Assembly (NCBI RefSeq): GCF_013414195.1
Contig: NZ_JAATTV010000005.1
Location: forward strand, 155,579 to 219,578
Source: Psychrobacter sp. BI730
Lineage (GTDB): Bacteria; Pseudomonadota; Gammaproteobacteria; Pseudomonadales; Moraxellaceae
Direction of reading: 5' to 3'
Length of the DNA: 64,000 bases
Shown: piece by piece, positions 1 through 9,119 of the stretch
How positions within the stretch are numbered: the first letter of the stretch is position 1
Layout: each line of letters starts with the position of its first letter
Notes under the pieces: model-generated
Database searches by the model: none
Told to the model about the DNA's origin: nothing
Seen by the model: only the letters and a program-made list of their open reading frames with translations
Program-made: the position numbers and the translations under genes

Positions 1-401
1 ACTGTAAAATAATGCCTTGTGAGTTTGATAGCGCATCTGCTACAGATATGGCGATTATTAATAAGATATTCATTATTTGGCTTGGTTAATCAGCGCAGAT
101 AGCTGATATTTGAAAGTTCAGAAAATAGCCTGTAGGATTTTTAGCATCGAAGTCTTTTGACTTAATGTCTTTTTGATAGTATTTATAGTAAAGCCAAAAT
201 TGCACGACCGAATATACATAATAGTACGATGTCTAACTCAGACAAATATATGAGATAACCAAGTAACGTTATTGGCATTGGTTGCGATGATTTCTAATAG
301 AAAGCATGTCAACTGATAGCCATATACACAGAATTTTAATGACAGATATCAGCTTTTTTGACGCTGATATCAGTTTTGTCAGTCAACATTAGGAAGATTA
401 T
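1..401. other. Non-coding leader region upstream of pnp
   Basis: No convincing reading frame is visible in this stretch. It holds two inverted repeats: a short one at about 89-107 (ATCAGC / GCTGAT) and a stronger one at 345-371, listed separately. In many Gammaproteobacteria rpsO lies just upstream of pnp and the two share a leader that is processed by RNase III. rpsO itself is not visible here, so this context is inference. Confidence 0.5.
340..381 (+). promoter_or_regulatory. Hairpin in the pnp leader
   Basis: GATATCAGC (345-353) and GCTGATATC (363-371) form a 9-bp perfect stem with a T-rich loop. TGACA (340-344) and TGTCA (377-381) can extend it beyond an internal loop. It ends 20 bases before the pnp start codon. 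In E. coli a leader stem-loop is cut by RNase III and then used for PNPase autoregulation; this hairpin sits where such an element would. It could instead be the end of an upstream gene's terminator. Confidence 0.45.
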
Positions 402-2504
402 ATGACAATGTTCAACACCATTAAGCGTGAATTTCAGTATGGCAACCAGCAGGTTGTTATCGAGACAGGCCGTATTGCCCGTCAAGCGAACTCTATTTTA
501 GTACACATGGGCGGCGTAACAGTATTAGTTGCAGCAGTCGTGAAATCAGAAGCTAAAGAAGGTCAAAACTTCTTTCCGCTAACGGTTAATTATCAAGAAA
601 AAATGTATGCAGCAGGTAAAATTCCAGGTGCTTACGGCAAACGTGAAGGCCGTGCGAGCGAATTTGAAACGTTGACTTCACGCTTGATTGACCGTCCGAT
701 TCGTCCGCTATTCCCAGAAGGCTACGTAAACGAAATCCAAATCACCGCAACAGTTGTATCATCAGATAAAACTCAGTCTGCAGATATCGCTGCACTAATC
801 GGTGCCTCAGCAGCATTGGCTATCTCTGATGCGCCATTTAATGGTCCTGTTGCTGCCGCTCGTGTTGGTTTCATTAACGGCGAATACGTTCTAAACCCAA
901 CATCTGAGCAGCTTGAAACCAGTGATCTAGACTTGGTTGTGGCTGGTACTAAGTCTGCGGTATTGATGGTTGAGTCTGAAGCGGCAGAGCTGTCAGAAGA
1001 CCAGATGTTAGGTGCAGTATTGTACGGCCATCAGCAACAACAAATCGTTATTGATAACATTGCTTCAATGGCTGAAGAAATCGGTACTGCTAAGCAGCAA
1101 TACTCTGCTCCTGAGCGTGACCAAGCCCTTACCAGCAGCATGAAAGAGCAGTTCGGCGAGCAAGTTGCTGACGCTTATACCATTACTGATAAGCAAGCAC
1201 GTTACACGAAGCTTGATGAAATTAAGCAGTCAATTATTGATGCACTTGCTGGTGATGCTGAGTCAGAAACTTATGCTGATACCGTATCTGAGCTTAAAGA
1301 AATCTATAACGACCTTAAATATCGTACTGTTCGTGACAACATCTTGTCAGGTAAGCCGCGTATCGATGGTCGTGACCCTGAGACAGTTCGTGCGCTTGAC
1401 GTACAAGTTGGTGTATTGCCATATACGCATGGTTCAGCATTGTTCACACGTGGTGAGACGCAGGCATTGGTTACTACCACACTTGGTAACAGCCGTGACG
1501 TCAACATGATTGACTCACTAGGTGGCACGATTCGTGACCATTTCATGCTGCATTATAACTTCCCACATTTCTCAGTTGGTGAAACGGGCCGTGAAGGTAT
1601 TCCAAAACGTCGTGAAATCGGTCATGGTCGTCTAGCACGCCGCGGTGTACAAGCGATGTTGCCAGATAGTGAGCGTTTCCCGTATGTGATTCGTGTGGTA
1701 TCAGAAATCACTGAATCTAACGGTTCATCTTCTATGGCTTCTGTTTGTGGTGCAAGTCTGGCATTGATGGACGCAGGCGTACCATTAAAAGCACCAGTGG
1801 CTGGTATCGCGATGGGTTTGGTTAAAGAAGGCGATCGTTTTGCTGTATTGTCAGACATCTTGGGTGATGAAGATCATCTAGGTGATATGGACTTTAAAGT
1901 GGCCGGTTCTAAAAATGGTATCACTGCACTTCAGATGGATATCAAAATCGAAGGTATTACCCCTGACATCATGGAGCAAGCGCTTAAACAAGCCCATGCA
2001 GGTCGTATCCATATCCTAGAAGCAATGAACCAAGTATTGCCTGAGAGCCGTACTGAAATCAATGCTCATGCACCAAACTACGCGGTTATCGAAATCAACC
2101 CAGACAAGATTCGTGACGTTATCGGTAAAGGCGGCGCAACTATCCGTCAGCTAACGGAAGAAACTGGCGCGGTTATCGATATCGATGATGCTGGTACTAT
2201 CCGTATCTTTGGTGAAAACAAAGCAGCGACCAAGGCAGCTATCGGTAAAATCGAAGCACTCACTGCTGAGGTTGAAGTTGGTAAAACTTATGAAGGTACC
2301 GTTGCTCGTATCGTCGACTTCGGTGCATTTGTAAATGTCTTGCCAAACACGGATGGCCTAGTACACATTTCACAAATCGCAGAAGAGCGCGTAGAGAATG
2401 TATCAGACTATCTAAAAGAAGGTCAGGTCGTTAAAGTACTCGTACAAGACGTTGATAACCGTGGTCGTATCAAACTGACTATGAAAGGTGTTGAGCAGAA
2501 CTAA
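402..2504 (+). CDS. pnp: Polyribonucleotide nucleotidyltransferase (PNPase)
   Basis: PNPase degrades RNA 3' to 5' by phosphorolysis and is a core part of the RNA degradosome in the cytoplasm. The 700-residue length is normal for the family. Two RNase PH-like domains fill the first 550 or so residues, joined by a helical linker. A KH domain follows with its GxxG loop (VIGKGG, near residue 575), then a C-terminal S1 domain starting near residue 626 ([16 protein letters not shown]). The ATG at 402 has an AGGA Shine-Dalgarno at 391-394. A second in-frame ATG two codons later (408) is possible but has poorer spacing. A strong terminator follows, so this is the last gene of its transcript. The leader hairpin at 340-381 suggests post-transcriptional control. 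Confidence 0.98.
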   Translation: MTMFNTIKREFQYGNQQVVIETGRIARQANSILVHMGGVTVLVAAVVKSEAKEGQNFFPLTVNYQEKMYAAGKIPGAYGKREGRASEFETLTSRLIDRPIRPLFPEGYVNEIQITATVVSSDKTQSADIAALIGASAALAISDAPFNGPVAAARVGFINGEYVLNPTSEQLETSDLDLVVAGTKSAVLMVESEAAELSEDQMLGAVLYGHQQQQIVIDNIASMAEEIGTAKQQYSAPERDQALTSSMKEQFGEQVADAYTITDKQARYTKLDEIKQSIIDALAGDAESETYADTVSELKEIYNDLKYRTVRDNILSGKPRIDGRDPETVRALDVQVGVLPYTHGSALFTRGETQALVTTTLGNSRDVNMIDSLGGTIRDHFMLHYNFPHFSVGETGREGIPKRREIGHGRLARRGVQAMLPDSERFPYVIRVVSEITESNGSSSMASVCGASLALMDAGVPLKAPVAGIAMGLVKEGDRFAVLSDILGDEDHLGDMDFKVAGSKNGITALQMDIKIEGITPDIMEQALKQAHAGRIHILEAMNQVLPESRTEINAHAPNYAVIEINPDKIRDVIGKGGATIRQLTEETGAVIDIDDAGTIRIFGENKAATKAAIGKIEALTAEVEVGKTYEGTVARIVDFGAFVNVLPNTDGLVHISQIAEERVENVSDYLKEGQVVKVLVQDVDNRGRIKLTMKGVEQN

Positions 2505-2533
2505 TACTCAATATCTGATGTGGTTTAAGTAAT

Positions 2534-2582
2534 AAAAAACCGCCTTGAGATGCTCAGTAAGAGTATTCAAGGCGGTTTTTTT
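2534..2582. terminator. Rho-independent terminator after pnp, bidirectional
   Basis: A run of A precedes CCGCCTTGA, which pairs with TCAAGGCGG (2567-2575), followed by T7-8. Both strands end in a U-tract, so it can also stop the minus-strand gene ending at 2624. Confidence 0.9.
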
Positions 2583-2623
2583 ATGTGTCCAAAAAGATGA
2601 TGACTGGCTAGCTAGAAGGCCAT

Positions 2624-3187
2624 TTATAACTCAATGCTTTTAGGCAGGTGTATATCGATACGAAGTTTTGGTAGGTCTTGTAAGTACTCAGTTAGTAATG
2701 GCAAAGTATCAGCATGCCAGTCTAAGGGCAGGGTATCTGCTGTATTACTTTCATTGAATACGATATCACTTAGTTTGCCAGAGATAAGTGGCCGCGCAAG
2801 CAATGCAACTCTGCGTATGCCTTGGTAACGTATAAGCGGGATCATTTGCTGTTGCAAATCAGTCAAAGCAGCAGTCAGCCAACGTGTGCGCGCTGGATGA
2901 TAAGGATGGTTTGATATCACAAGGTTGGCAATATAGTTTGGCTGGTTACCGTTACTACTGATACCAAGTCCGACCTGCTCACGTGTACGCTTATTAATTA
3001 AGCAGCTACCAACATTCAGACTACCATCGCGGCACGCACGATGATAGCGACTATGATTATCAGGAAATAGAGTTTTCGCTCGTGTAAGTACAGGATCTAA
3101 AACGACACCAGCATTGTTAACAGGTAAAACAAGCAACTGTGCACTACTATTTAGAATAGAGGCATGTGTGAATTGCAAAATCGCCAT
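2624..3187 (-). CDS. Divergent macro-domain-like protein (uncharacterised)
   Basis: I do not recognise a named orthologue. The first 60 residues resemble macro domains of the ADP-ribose-binding/DarG kind. A hydrophobic strand LLVLPVNNAGVV is followed by AKTLFPDNHSRYHRACRDGSL and NVGSCLI, which parallels the family pattern 'VNtvN..G.MGkGiA..fk..fP..f..Y...C..g.l..G'. The glycine-rich ligand loop itself is altered, so ADP-ribose binding is uncertain. The C-terminal 110 residues do not suggest any function. The ATG at 3187 is preferred because an AGAGG Shine-Dalgarno lies six bases upstream; a longer frame to 3208 lacks this. No DarT-like partner is adjacent. It lies 34 bases downstream of the membrane-anchored gene at 3222-3770, so the two are probably cotranscribed. 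Confidence 0.55.
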   Translation of the reverse strand: MAILQFTHASILNSSAQLLVLPVNNAGVVLDPVLTRAKTLFPDNHSRYHRACRDGSLNVGSCLINKRTREQVGLGISSNGNQPNYIANLVISNHPYHPARTRWLTAALTDLQQQMIPLIRYQGIRRVALLARPLISGKLSDIVFNESNTADTLPLDWHADTLPLLTEYLQDLPKLRIDIHLPKSIEL

Positions 3188-3221
3188 CGTAAGCCTCTCT
3201 ATAACCAAATTAAGTATACGG

Positions 3222-3770
3222 TTATTGAACCGTCGCTTTATTAGAGTCGTTTGCTTCTAACTGAGCAATTTGTTGTTCGAGTAGCGCAATTTGTTCGGCC
3301 TTCATATCAGTCAATTGCTTATTCATAGCCACTTGTTCAGCGGCTAACTTTTCTTGTTCGGCCAGTCTCTGACGTTCATCCTCTAAACGATCAATCTCTT
3401 CTTTAGCCAAGCTATCATTTTCTGGTAGAGGCGCATCTAATATAGCAGTAGGATTTGGTATCGCCGTACTGTCATTATTTGCTTCTTCAGAGTGTTTGTC
3501 AGTGAGTACACCATCGTCAATCACAGAGTCATCTGCTACTTCCGAAGTGCTGTCTGTGACTAATTCTGTCTGCGTTTGCTCAGTTGCTAGTGCTGAAGTA
3601 GCGTTATCTATAGGGAGTGTGGACTGAGTGCCAGACCTTTCTACGATAAGGTAGACAATGACGATAAGTAGCAATACTGAGATAAGTATTGCAAAAATTT
3701 TCTGACGTGATGTAGTCTGTTTTTTCTTAGAAGTGTGGGTTGATGAAGGCCGGATGTTGTCTGGTTTCAT
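3222..3770 (-). CDS. Single-pass membrane protein with coiled-coil tail, unknown function
   Basis: I do not recognise this 182-residue protein. A basic N-terminus (THTSKKKQTTSRQK) leads into one hydrophobic segment at about residues 26-44 (IFAILISVLLLIVIVYLIV). By the positive-inside rule this suggests an inner-membrane anchor with the rest in the periplasm. The middle (about 50-115) is acidic, rich in Ser, Thr and Asp and probably disordered. The C-terminal 60 residues are Glu/Gln/Leu-rich heptads typical of a coiled coil (KEEIDRLEDERQRLAEQEK and similar). It is followed closely by the macro-like gene on the same strand. Its layout resembles envelope scaffold proteins, but nothing identifies a role. 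Confidence 0.6.
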   Translation of the reverse strand: MKPDNIRPSSTHTSKKKQTTSRQKIFAILISVLLLIVIVYLIVERSGTQSTLPIDNATSALATEQTQTELVTDSTSEVADDSVIDDGVLTDKHSEEANNDSTAIPNPTAILDAPLPENDSLAKEEIDRLEDERQRLAEQEKLAAEQVAMNKQLTDMKAEQIALLEQQIAQLEANDSNKATVQ

Positions 3771-3820
3771 ATTGTGATCGATTCAAGTCAAGAATATAAG
3801 TAGCCATACTATAGCAAACT

Positions 3821-3855
3821 CAAAATAAAAAGCCTATCTATTGATAGATAGGCTT
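3821..3855 (-). terminator. Terminator of prlC-yheV
   Basis: AAGCCTATCTA (3830-3840) and TAGATAGGCTT (3845-3855) form an 11-bp perfect stem with a 4-base loop. Read on the minus strand it is followed by TTTTATTTT. It lies 57 bases beyond the yheV stop. Confidence 0.85.
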
Positions 3856-3912
3856 AATAGTCCATTAAATAATAAAGTATTTAATCTGTTTTTAAGTATG
3901 AAAACTAAATCG

Positions 3913-4170
3913 CTAAGGCTTAAATTTTACAGTGCCGCTAGTGCCAGTTGCCATCGCATCACGTGCCATCTGATCTTCTAAATGGTTCTTTGCACTAATG
4001 GCATCAGGGTCGGGGCGGTGCTCTGTGTGTCCACACTGAGTACATTCAATATACTCATCTGGGGCAGGGGTGACGATATTGACTTGCACCACAGCGTCCA
4101 TCTCCTGACATTTCGGACAACGTACCCCTGCTAAAAATCGGCGCTTAGGGCTAGATGATTGATAACGCAT
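3913..4170 (-). CDS. yheV: YheV-family putative metal-binding protein
   Basis: A small 85-residue protein with a zinc-ribbon pattern: C18-P-K-C21 and C43-T-Q-C46, flanked by a basic N-terminus (SSPKRRFLAG). This matches the YheV family, a short conserved protein of unknown function encoded next to prlC in E. coli and relatives. The same pairing is seen here. Its ATG directly follows the prlC stop (TAAATG), which implies translational coupling. The role is not known. Zinc binding is inferred from the four cysteines. Confidence 0.85.
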   Translation of the reverse strand: MRYQSSSPKRRFLAGVRCPKCQEMDAVVQVNIVTPAPDEYIECTQCGHTEHRPDPDAISAKNHLEDQMARDAMATGTSGTVKFKP

Positions 4171-6366
4171 TTAAATGACCTCACGAGTCGTTTGAGTATT
4201 TGCGGCATCAATATTTTTAACATCAGTGAAACCATTATGGCGTAGCAAGGCATCGATACTGGCGCTACGACCGCGGAAGTTTTCAAAGTTGGTCTTGGCC
4301 GGGAAACTGCCGCCAACAGATAAGATAGATTCACGGAACGCTTTGCCTGTCGCTGGGTTGAAAATACCGTCTTCTTCAAACTTGCTAAACGCATCAGCTG
4401 ATAGCAGTTCCGCCCATTTATATGAGTAATAACCTGCAGCATAACCACCCGCGAAGATATGACTAAAACCATTAGCAAAGCGGTTATAGTCAGGTGTTTG
4501 CATAACGGAGATATCATTACGGACAGTATTGAGCGTCTCTAAAATGCCATCGTAATTAAGCGCTGGCGTATGAGCGTGAATGAGCAAGTCAAATAGAGCA
4601 AACTCTATCTGACGCAGCGTTTGCATGCCACTTTGGAAATTTTTGACTGCTAGTAGTGCATCGAGCTTGTTTTTAGGTAATGGCTCACCAGTCTCAACGT
4701 GGCTGCTGATAAGGGCGATACCTTCAGCGTCCCAAGCCCAGTTTTCCATAAACTGACTAGGAAGTTCGACTGCATCCCACTCGACGCCATTGACACCAGC
4801 GACATCGCCCACCGTCACTTGGGTTAATAAATGATGTAAGCCATGACCAAACTCGTGGAATAAGGTTAATACTTCATCATGAGTCAATAAACTAGGTTTG
4901 CTATCAAGTGCTGGCGTGAAATTTCCAACCATAAAGCAAACGGGCAGCTGCTGATGGTTCAGTTCTTCGTAACTATAGCGAGATTGGAAACCACTCATCC
5001 ATGCACCGCCACGCTTACCGCTACGTGCAAATAAGTCAAAGTAGAAGCCACCGAGCAAGCGATCATCAGCATCGAATAATTGATAAAAGCTTACATCGTC
5101 ATGCCAGCGAGAGACTGAGTCACCTTCTGTCTCTTTATAGCTTTGCTCTTGTACTTTTATACCGTATAGACGCTCAACGATAGTGAACAAGCCATTAATC
5201 ACTTTGGGTAATGGGAAATATGGACGAATTTCCTCCTGGGATAAGCTGAACTCACTTTGTTTTACCTTTTCAGCGATATAGGCGCTATCCCATGGTTGCA
5301 ACTCGTCAATGCCATAATCGCTTGCGTATTTCTGTAGCTGTGCCAAATCTGCTTTGGCAGCAGGGTTTGCTTGCGTTGCTAAGTCACGTAAGAATGTTTC
5401 AACTTCTAAGACACTGTCTGCCATCTTGGTCGATAGCGATACTTCGGCATAATTTGCAAAACCAAGTAGCTTAGCTTTTTGTTCACGTAATGAGAGGATT
5501 TGACTCATATTGTCAGCGTTATTTAATGAGTTGCCTTTTGCATTGGTATGCGTATCAAACTCAGAAGCACGCGTAACATAAGCACGATACAGCGTCTCAC
5601 GTAGGCTACGATCGTCCGCATGAGTCATAATCGCTAGATATACAGGGATATTTAAACTGGCCACATAATAAGGAGTAGGAAGTGCATCTACATCGTCTTG
5701 GTTAAGAGCACCGCTAGCAAGCTCACGTGCTTTGTATTGCTCGCCTGCATCTGCCAATAGTGCCAAGCCACTCTCTGTTAACCCCTTTAACTGAGAGTCT
5801 TCTAAAGGCAGGGCAAATGCTTGCGTCGCATCCAAGATATTGTCCGAAAAGGTTGCAGACAGGGTCGATAACTCGCTTTGGATAGCGGCAAACTTTTCTT
5901 GCTCAGCTTGAGGTAACGCAACGCCTGATAACTCAAAACTACGTAATGCCAGTTCGATTGCACGTGCACGAGCAGGCTCTAACGTAGCAAAGAAATCTGT
6001 GTCATTGACGATAGTTTGATAGCGATTAAACAAAGGCTGATGCTGTCCAACTCGCGTACCGTAAGCAGATAGCTTTGGTAGCAGCTCATGATGAACATGA
6101 CGAATCTCATCGTTGCTCATCACGCTATTGAGATGCGACAAAATACCCCAGCTACGATCTAATGCCAGATTAATATGGTCAAAACTCATCACATCTGCCA
6201 AAGCTTGTTCAGCGCTTATTTTTTCAGCACTGTCGCTTTCTATCACGGTTAAGGTATCTAAAAAAGCATTGGCAGCATCAATAGCGTCAATCACTTGGCT
6301 CTGTAATGTATGTGGCGCAGTGTCGGCAAAATCGACAAGGCGTAAATCTAAAGGAGAAGGTGTCAT
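4171..6366 (-). CDS. prlC: Oligopeptidase A (M3 family zinc metallopeptidase)
   Basis: Cytosolic thimet-type oligopeptidase that cleaves short peptides, including degraded signal peptides. The M3 catalytic motif HEFGH is at about residues 504-508 and continues as GLHHLL. The family's C-terminal segment (FSHIFAGGYAAGYYSYKWAELLSADAF, in two pieces) is intact. I chose the ATG at 6366, giving 731 residues. The longer reading from 6402 would need a TTG start and an atypical N-terminus. E. coli PrlC is about 680 residues, so this version is somewhat longer. It is the first gene of a two-gene unit with yheV, and the adjacency of the stop and yheV start suggests coupled translation. Confidence 0.95.
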   Translation of the reverse strand: MTPSPLDLRLVDFADTAPHTLQSQVIDAIDAANAFLDTLTVIESDSAEKISAEQALADVMSFDHINLALDRSWGILSHLNSVMSNDEIRHVHHELLPKLSAYGTRVGQHQPLFNRYQTIVNDTDFFATLEPARARAIELALRSFELSGVALPQAEQEKFAAIQSELSTLSATFSDNILDATQAFALPLEDSQLKGLTESGLALLADAGEQYKARELASGALNQDDVDALPTPYYVASLNIPVYLAIMTHADDRSLRETLYRAYVTRASEFDTHTNAKGNSLNNADNMSQILSLREQKAKLLGFANYAEVSLSTKMADSVLEVETFLRDLATQANPAAKADLAQLQKYASDYGIDELQPWDSAYIAEKVKQSEFSLSQEEIRPYFPLPKVINGLFTIVERLYGIKVQEQSYKETEGDSVSRWHDDVSFYQLFDADDRLLGGFYFDLFARSGKRGGAWMSGFQSRYSYEELNHQQLPVCFMVGNFTPALDSKPSLLTHDEVLTLFHEFGHGLHHLLTQVTVGDVAGVNGVEWDAVELPSQFMENWAWDAEGIALISSHVETGEPLPKNKLDALLAVKNFQSGMQTLRQIEFALFDLLIHAHTPALNYDGILETLNTVRNDISVMQTPDYNRFANGFSHIFAGGYAAGYYSYKWAELLSADAFSKFEEDGIFNPATGKAFRESILSVGGSFPAKTNFENFRGRSASIDALLRHNGFTDVKNIDAANTQTTREVI

Positions 6367-6856
6367 ATAGGTATCCGATATCAATGAATTATTATTAATC
6401 AAAATGAGAAAAGTCTGGCTACTATTGAAATATACAGTGTGTTCTTATTTTATATATAGATTATATAAAAGATGGGTTCGTTTGGTAAAAATACAACCTA
6501 AGCACTTTTATACGATTCAACTAATTAGGACAGTGCTAGCAATCTGAAAGTAGATGTCGAGATTCTGGTATTTAGATTCAACTTCTCAAGATAATTATCT
6601 GAATATGTAGCTATGTTCGTTAAGGCAGTTCTTTAACAATATAGAGTGCTCTACTTACAAAGCGCTATCATTTGCTTGCAAATTAACCCTACAGGGAGTG
6701 GGGTATAGCTGTTAGCATCAAGATAATGGAATTTAAATATTATGCATCGATAAGATGTAAGAAAAACACGGATAGAAATTTCTACACTCATAAAAATATA
6801 TGAGTGAAGAGATATATAAATTTAAAAATGAATGATAATAAAACAAGGAGCAATAT
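6367..6856. other. Divergent intergenic region, prlC / Balon-like gene
   Basis: About 490 AT-rich bases with no supportable gene. It must contain the divergent promoters of prlC and of the gene at 6857. I could not pick a convincing -35/-10 pair. For a stress-induced hibernation factor a long regulated leader would make sense, but that is inference. Confidence 0.5.
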
Positions 6857-7969
6857 ATGAAAGCGACTCTTAAAAGTTTACGTGAAACTAAAGCTAACCC
6901 TGCAGTAAGTATCTTTGTTAAAACGCATCGTGAACATCCAGCTAGTGAGCAAGATCCTATCGCTCTAAAAAATCAATTGAAAGTTGCCGAAGATCGTTTG
7001 ACGAAAGAGTACGATAAACGCACAGCGACTACCATTCTAGATAATATTCAAAATAAAATAAATGAGCTCAATCACAATTATAACCTCGATACGTTGGCTA
7101 TATTTGCTAGTACAGATGATGTGCAAGTCATCCGTATGCCAATTGATACGACAGAGCGCGTTGTGATTTCAGATAGATTTGCTACGCGTGACTTGGTCCG
7201 TGATATGGCAAGTGCGGTTCATTATTATACGGTGGTCTTAACCCGTGACAATGCGCGTTTGATTGAAGCCTCTAATGACCGCGTCGTGAGAGAGTTCGAT
7301 AAAGATGACGATGCACAAAACAACATGGAGAACATTCAGTTCCCTGTCGAAAACAACGGACTATACACAACAGGCGACGGTGGCTCAGATCGTTCATCAA
7401 ACAACGAAAGCAGTCACTTAAAAGAATTCTTTAACCAAGTCGATAAAAGCGTCCAAGAGTTATGGGGCGAGCATAAAATGCCTCTTGTGATAGTTGGTGA
7501 TGCAAAAAATATTGGCTACTACAAAGAAGTCTGTGATCGTCCAGATAATATCATTGCTACAGTATCGAATGCGACTAATTTAGAAGATAGTAGCGCTCAG
7601 CATATCGTAGATAGTGTGCAAGAAGCCGTAGAAGAGTATCGTACCTCACTGCACAAAGCTGCGTTGGGTGAAATAGATAAAGCTCGCGGTGCGAATATGT
7701 TGCAGACTGATTTACAGGAGGTATATCGCAGTGCCTTCCAAGGGGCTGGCGAGACACTTTATGTACGCCGTGGTTATATACAGTCCGCTAAGATTGACGA
7801 AAAAGCACAAACGTTAAGCCCTGCAAATGATGCGACTACGGAAGGCATCACAGATGATGCAATTGGTGAAATCATCGAACACGTCATCCACAATGGCGGC
7901 AAAGCTGTATTTATGCCACAAGATATCATGGGTGAAGATCAACCAATAGCGCTAGTAACTCGCTACTAA
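6857..7969 (+). CDS. Balon-like ribosome hibernation factor (baeRF3 family)
   Basis: A 370-residue protein with the organisation of bacterial homologues of archaeo-eukaryotic release factor aeRF1/Pelota. The N-terminal domain contains the baeRF3-type signature VSIFVKTHREHPASEQDP followed by LKNQLKVAEDRL (residues about 18-50). It continues with TLAIFASTDDVQVIRMP and VISDRFATRDLV (about 79-114). A middle domain begins near 122 (HYYTVVLTRDNARLIEAS). The L7Ae-like C-terminal domain spans about 225-370 (PLVIVGDAKNIGYYKEV ... GGKAVFMPQD). There is no GGQ or NIKS motif, so peptide release is not expected. Balon of Psychrobacter urativorans binds the ribosomal A site with EF-Tu during cold shock and stationary phase; the genus and family match here. 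Excellent AAGGAG Shine-Dalgarno. It is monocistronic with its own terminator. The assignment comes from recalled family features, not an alignment. Confidence 0.8.
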   Translation: MKATLKSLRETKANPAVSIFVKTHREHPASEQDPIALKNQLKVAEDRLTKEYDKRTATTILDNIQNKINELNHNYNLDTLAIFASTDDVQVIRMPIDTTERVVISDRFATRDLVRDMASAVHYYTVVLTRDNARLIEASNDRVVREFDKDDDAQNNMENIQFPVENNGLYTTGDGGSDRSSNNESSHLKEFFNQVDKSVQELWGEHKMPLVIVGDAKNIGYYKEVCDRPDNIIATVSNATNLEDSSAQHIVDSVQEAVEEYRTSLHKAALGEIDKARGANMLQTDLQEVYRSAFQGAGETLYVRRGYIQSAKIDEKAQTLSPANDATTEGITDDAIGEIIEHVIHNGGKAVFMPQDIMGEDQPIALVTRY

Positions 7970-8053
7970 TCTGACGATGACACCTATACGCGATGTTCAT
8001 TTATGAATCAGCCATTTATGAATTAGCCATTGATAATACATAGGTGTAATATG

Positions 8054-8088
8054 AGAGCATTGGTTCAATACGAGCCAATGCTCTTTTT
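8054..8088 (+). terminator. Terminator after the Balon-like gene
   Basis: AGAGCATTGGTTC (8054-8066) and GAGCCAATGCTCT (8072-8084) pair with one G-U pair, followed by a T-run. Confidence 0.88.
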
Positions 8089-8177
8089 ATGTCTGTCATT
8101 ACCATCACTATGGGTGCTATCGTAGCTGAGCTATTGATCTTTACTCCATAAATAATGAGCGTACAACTAACCAAACT

Positions 8178-8933
8178 ATGACTACCACCTCTTTTGTTTT
8201 AACCAGCTACAACATCCATAAAGGCATGTCACCGCTGAATCGCCAAGTGAAGATGCAAGGTATTGCTCAGGCGCTAGAATCTGTGGGTTCAGACGTACTG
8301 TGCCTACAAGAAGTGCAAGGCCAAAACCTTAAACGCAATATGCAATACAACGAGTACCCAGATCAATCGCAGCATGAATGGTTCGGCGAATTTTTAGATT
8401 TGCAAAACAGTTACGGTAAAAACTCAGAGTACGAAAACGGCCATCACGGCAATGCAGTATTGAGCCGCTTTCCGCTAGACCCCAAACACAATGTAAATAT
8501 TACGGTCAACAAGCTTGAGCAGCGCGGTGTCTTGCACTGTGAGGTACAGCCTATCGGTTGGGAGATGCCAGTTGTCGTATTGTGTGCACATTTAAATTTA
8601 TTTGAGCGTGATCGTATCAAGCAGTATCAAGCGATTAGTGACTATGTTCGAAATGAGATTGCGCCAAATCAACCGCTCATCTTGGCAGGCGATTTTAATG
8701 ATTGGAAAAAGATGTCTTGTGACAAACTGGCATCAGATCTCGGTATGATAGAAGCGTTCAAACATTGTCATGGCAAGCTGTTGCCAACCTTTCCCGCAAA
8801 ACTGCCAGTACTCAGCTTAGATCGTATCTATGTGCGCAATTTGCTTGTGAAGGATGCTTGGGTACATACTGGAAAGCCTTGGTCATCGCTATCGGATCAC
8901 CTGCCTATCAGTGCAGAGCTGATGCTACCCTAA
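8178..8933 (+). CDS. Endonuclease/exonuclease/phosphatase family protein
   Basis: Member of the EEP (DNase I-like) metallo-phosphoesterase fold, 251 residues. Visible motifs in order are SYNIHKG (Asn near residue 11), the metal-binding Glu in VLCLQEVQG, the strand with the catalytic His VVLCAHLNLFERDR, the active-site GDFNDW, and the C-terminal LDRIYV with SDHLPI. All catalytic positions appear intact. The substrate (nucleic acid, phospholipid or phosphoinositide-like) cannot be told from the sequence. Short members of this kind are often cytosolic, and no signal peptide is visible. The start codon lacks a clear Shine-Dalgarno. It stands alone between the Balon-like gene and a pseudogene. Confidence 0.85.
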   Translation: MTTTSFVLTSYNIHKGMSPLNRQVKMQGIAQALESVGSDVLCLQEVQGQNLKRNMQYNEYPDQSQHEWFGEFLDLQNSYGKNSEYENGHHGNAVLSRFPLDPKHNVNITVNKLEQRGVLHCEVQPIGWEMPVVVLCAHLNLFERDRIKQYQAISDYVRNEIAPNQPLILAGDFNDWKKMSCDKLASDLGMIEAFKHCHGKLLPTFPAKLPVLSLDRIYVRNLLVKDAWVHTGKPWSSLSDHLPISAELMLP

Positions 8934-9119
8934 TACCTAACTATAATAATTCGTCTAAATGTATTATATTGGCAATCTATCAATATATGAACAATTGTCT
9001 TTATTGATCATATTATTGATTAACCATGTTCTCGATTGAAAGTGCTATTAACAGTACAACGTTTCAATAAAATGAATAACAAGTACAGCCTGATAAACAA
9101 AATATAAGGATATTCTACG

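Noticed and set aside
2624..3770. DarT-DarG type toxin-antitoxin pair
   Set aside because: The partner gene is a membrane coiled-coil protein, not an ADP-ribosyltransferase.
7880..7910. NGGK in the Balon-like protein as a release-factor GGQ motif
   Set aside because: It is in the C-terminal L7Ae-like domain, not the middle domain, and lacks the Gln.
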